From contig VYZB01000376.1 in NCBI GenBank assembly GCA_013397455.1, forward strand, positions 475,467 to 539,466: a stretch of 64,000 nt of DNA. The letters run 5' to 3'. The translations under genes and the position numbers were made by a program. Source of the DNA: Crotophaga sulcirostris. Lineage: Eukaryota; Chordata; Aves; Cuculiformes; Crotophagidae. Below the pieces are notes generated by a model. That model did not search any database. It saw only the letters and a list, made by a program, of their open reading frames with translations, and was not told where the DNA came from. Shown here in pieces: positions 63,530 to 64,000 of the stretch. Numbering within the stretch: the first letter of the stretch is position 1; every line of letters starts with the position of its first letter.

Positions 63530-63870
63530 ACTTATGCAGTAATTAGGGGATAATTGTCATTAACCTCGCAAACAGTAGTTTACCCATATTGTTTAAAAGG
63601 CTCCAGGATGCATAATGACAAGGTAATCTGTCAAAGCGCTAGGGGGAAATATTAATAAGATTTGTGCAAGCCTGGATAGAAAATATGCAGAAAGCGGCCA
63701 CATTAAGCTAATTGGTGGATGGATATACACTTGTAAAAGTGCTTCTAATGGCACGTTTGCTGCTCTCCAAATGACTACTGTTAATGTGGAGAAGTGGGCT
63801 GCCTAGAAAGTCAGGACTGCTGGGACAAGAGGGTATTAAGACATGCAGGCACAGTTATTATTACTTTGTA
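63530..63870. promoter_or_regulatory. Candidate conserved non-coding element with TAAT cores
   Basis: Complex repeat-free block with homeodomain-type cores in gtaattaggggataattgtc (63539-63558), gtcattaacc, ttaagctaattgg and cttctaatgg, and CpG in aacctcgca, aaagcgctag, aaagcggcc and ggcacgtt. Of all repeat-free stretches here this one looks most like a vertebrate developmental enhancer. Conservation is inferred, not measured. Confidence 0.32.
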
Positions 63871-64000
63871 CACTGTAATATAATTTCCCCTACTTTCTTT
63901 AGCATTTCAGTGTTTCTAACAGATAGATCACTTCAGGTACCGCAGCATTTTTATATTCCAGTGATCTTTACTGTTTTGGTTTCACTTCTGCACCCTGTTT

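Noticed and set aside
1..64000. tRNA, rRNA, CRISPR, bacterial operon or viral gene content
   Set aside because: None seen on either strand by reading; the window is vertebrate intron with one exon. Small RNAs cannot be excluded without folding and database searches.

Overview
This is eukaryotic, vertebrate DNA, most likely from a bird. It is AT-rich by eye and almost free of long reading frames. Its clear retroelement pieces are CR1 LINEs; I saw no Alu, L1 or SINE copy. A 35-base run of N marks an assembly gap. I recognise one host protein-coding segment: a single internal exon of basonuclin-2 (BNC2) on the + strand at 2146-2381, with a normal acceptor and donor. Everything else is intron: the last ~2.1 kb of the intron before the exon and more than 61 kb of the intron after it. 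The next BNC2 coding exon is not visible in the window. Species cannot be fixed from this sequence; turtles and crocodilians also carry CR1, but the sparse repeat content favours a bird.

Layout. 1-292: minus-strand reading frame resembling the N-terminal DNA-binding half of a mariner-type transposase, cut by the window edge. 293-1504: unique intron. 1505-2039: plus-strand CR1 reverse-transcriptase fragment with no 3' end, ending about 100 bases before the BNC2 exon. 2146-2381: BNC2 exon. 2382-64000: one long intron holding a 12-bp-stem hairpin (2842-2868), three CR1 3'-end copies (4446-4589 minus; 45767-46818 minus; 59206-59445 plus), decayed amniote palindromic repeats (best at 14794-14918), short simple repeats, the gap (12796-12830), a 147-base pyrimidine tract (55572-55718), and several repeat-free stretches that could be conserved regulatory elements.

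How it works together. There is no operon-like or multi-gene system here. The biology is that of one vertebrate transcription-factor gene with very long introns. BNC2 is a nuclear zinc-finger protein; zebrafish bnc2 (bonaparte) affects pigment stripes and human BNC2 intronic variants associate with skin pigmentation, so intronic enhancers are plausible, but which segments act cannot be decided without cross-species alignment. I looked for a new system and did not find one. The best leads are the open mariner frame at the left edge, the CR1 frame lying in the same frame as the BNC2 exon with a single intervening stop, and two perfect palindromic E-boxes.
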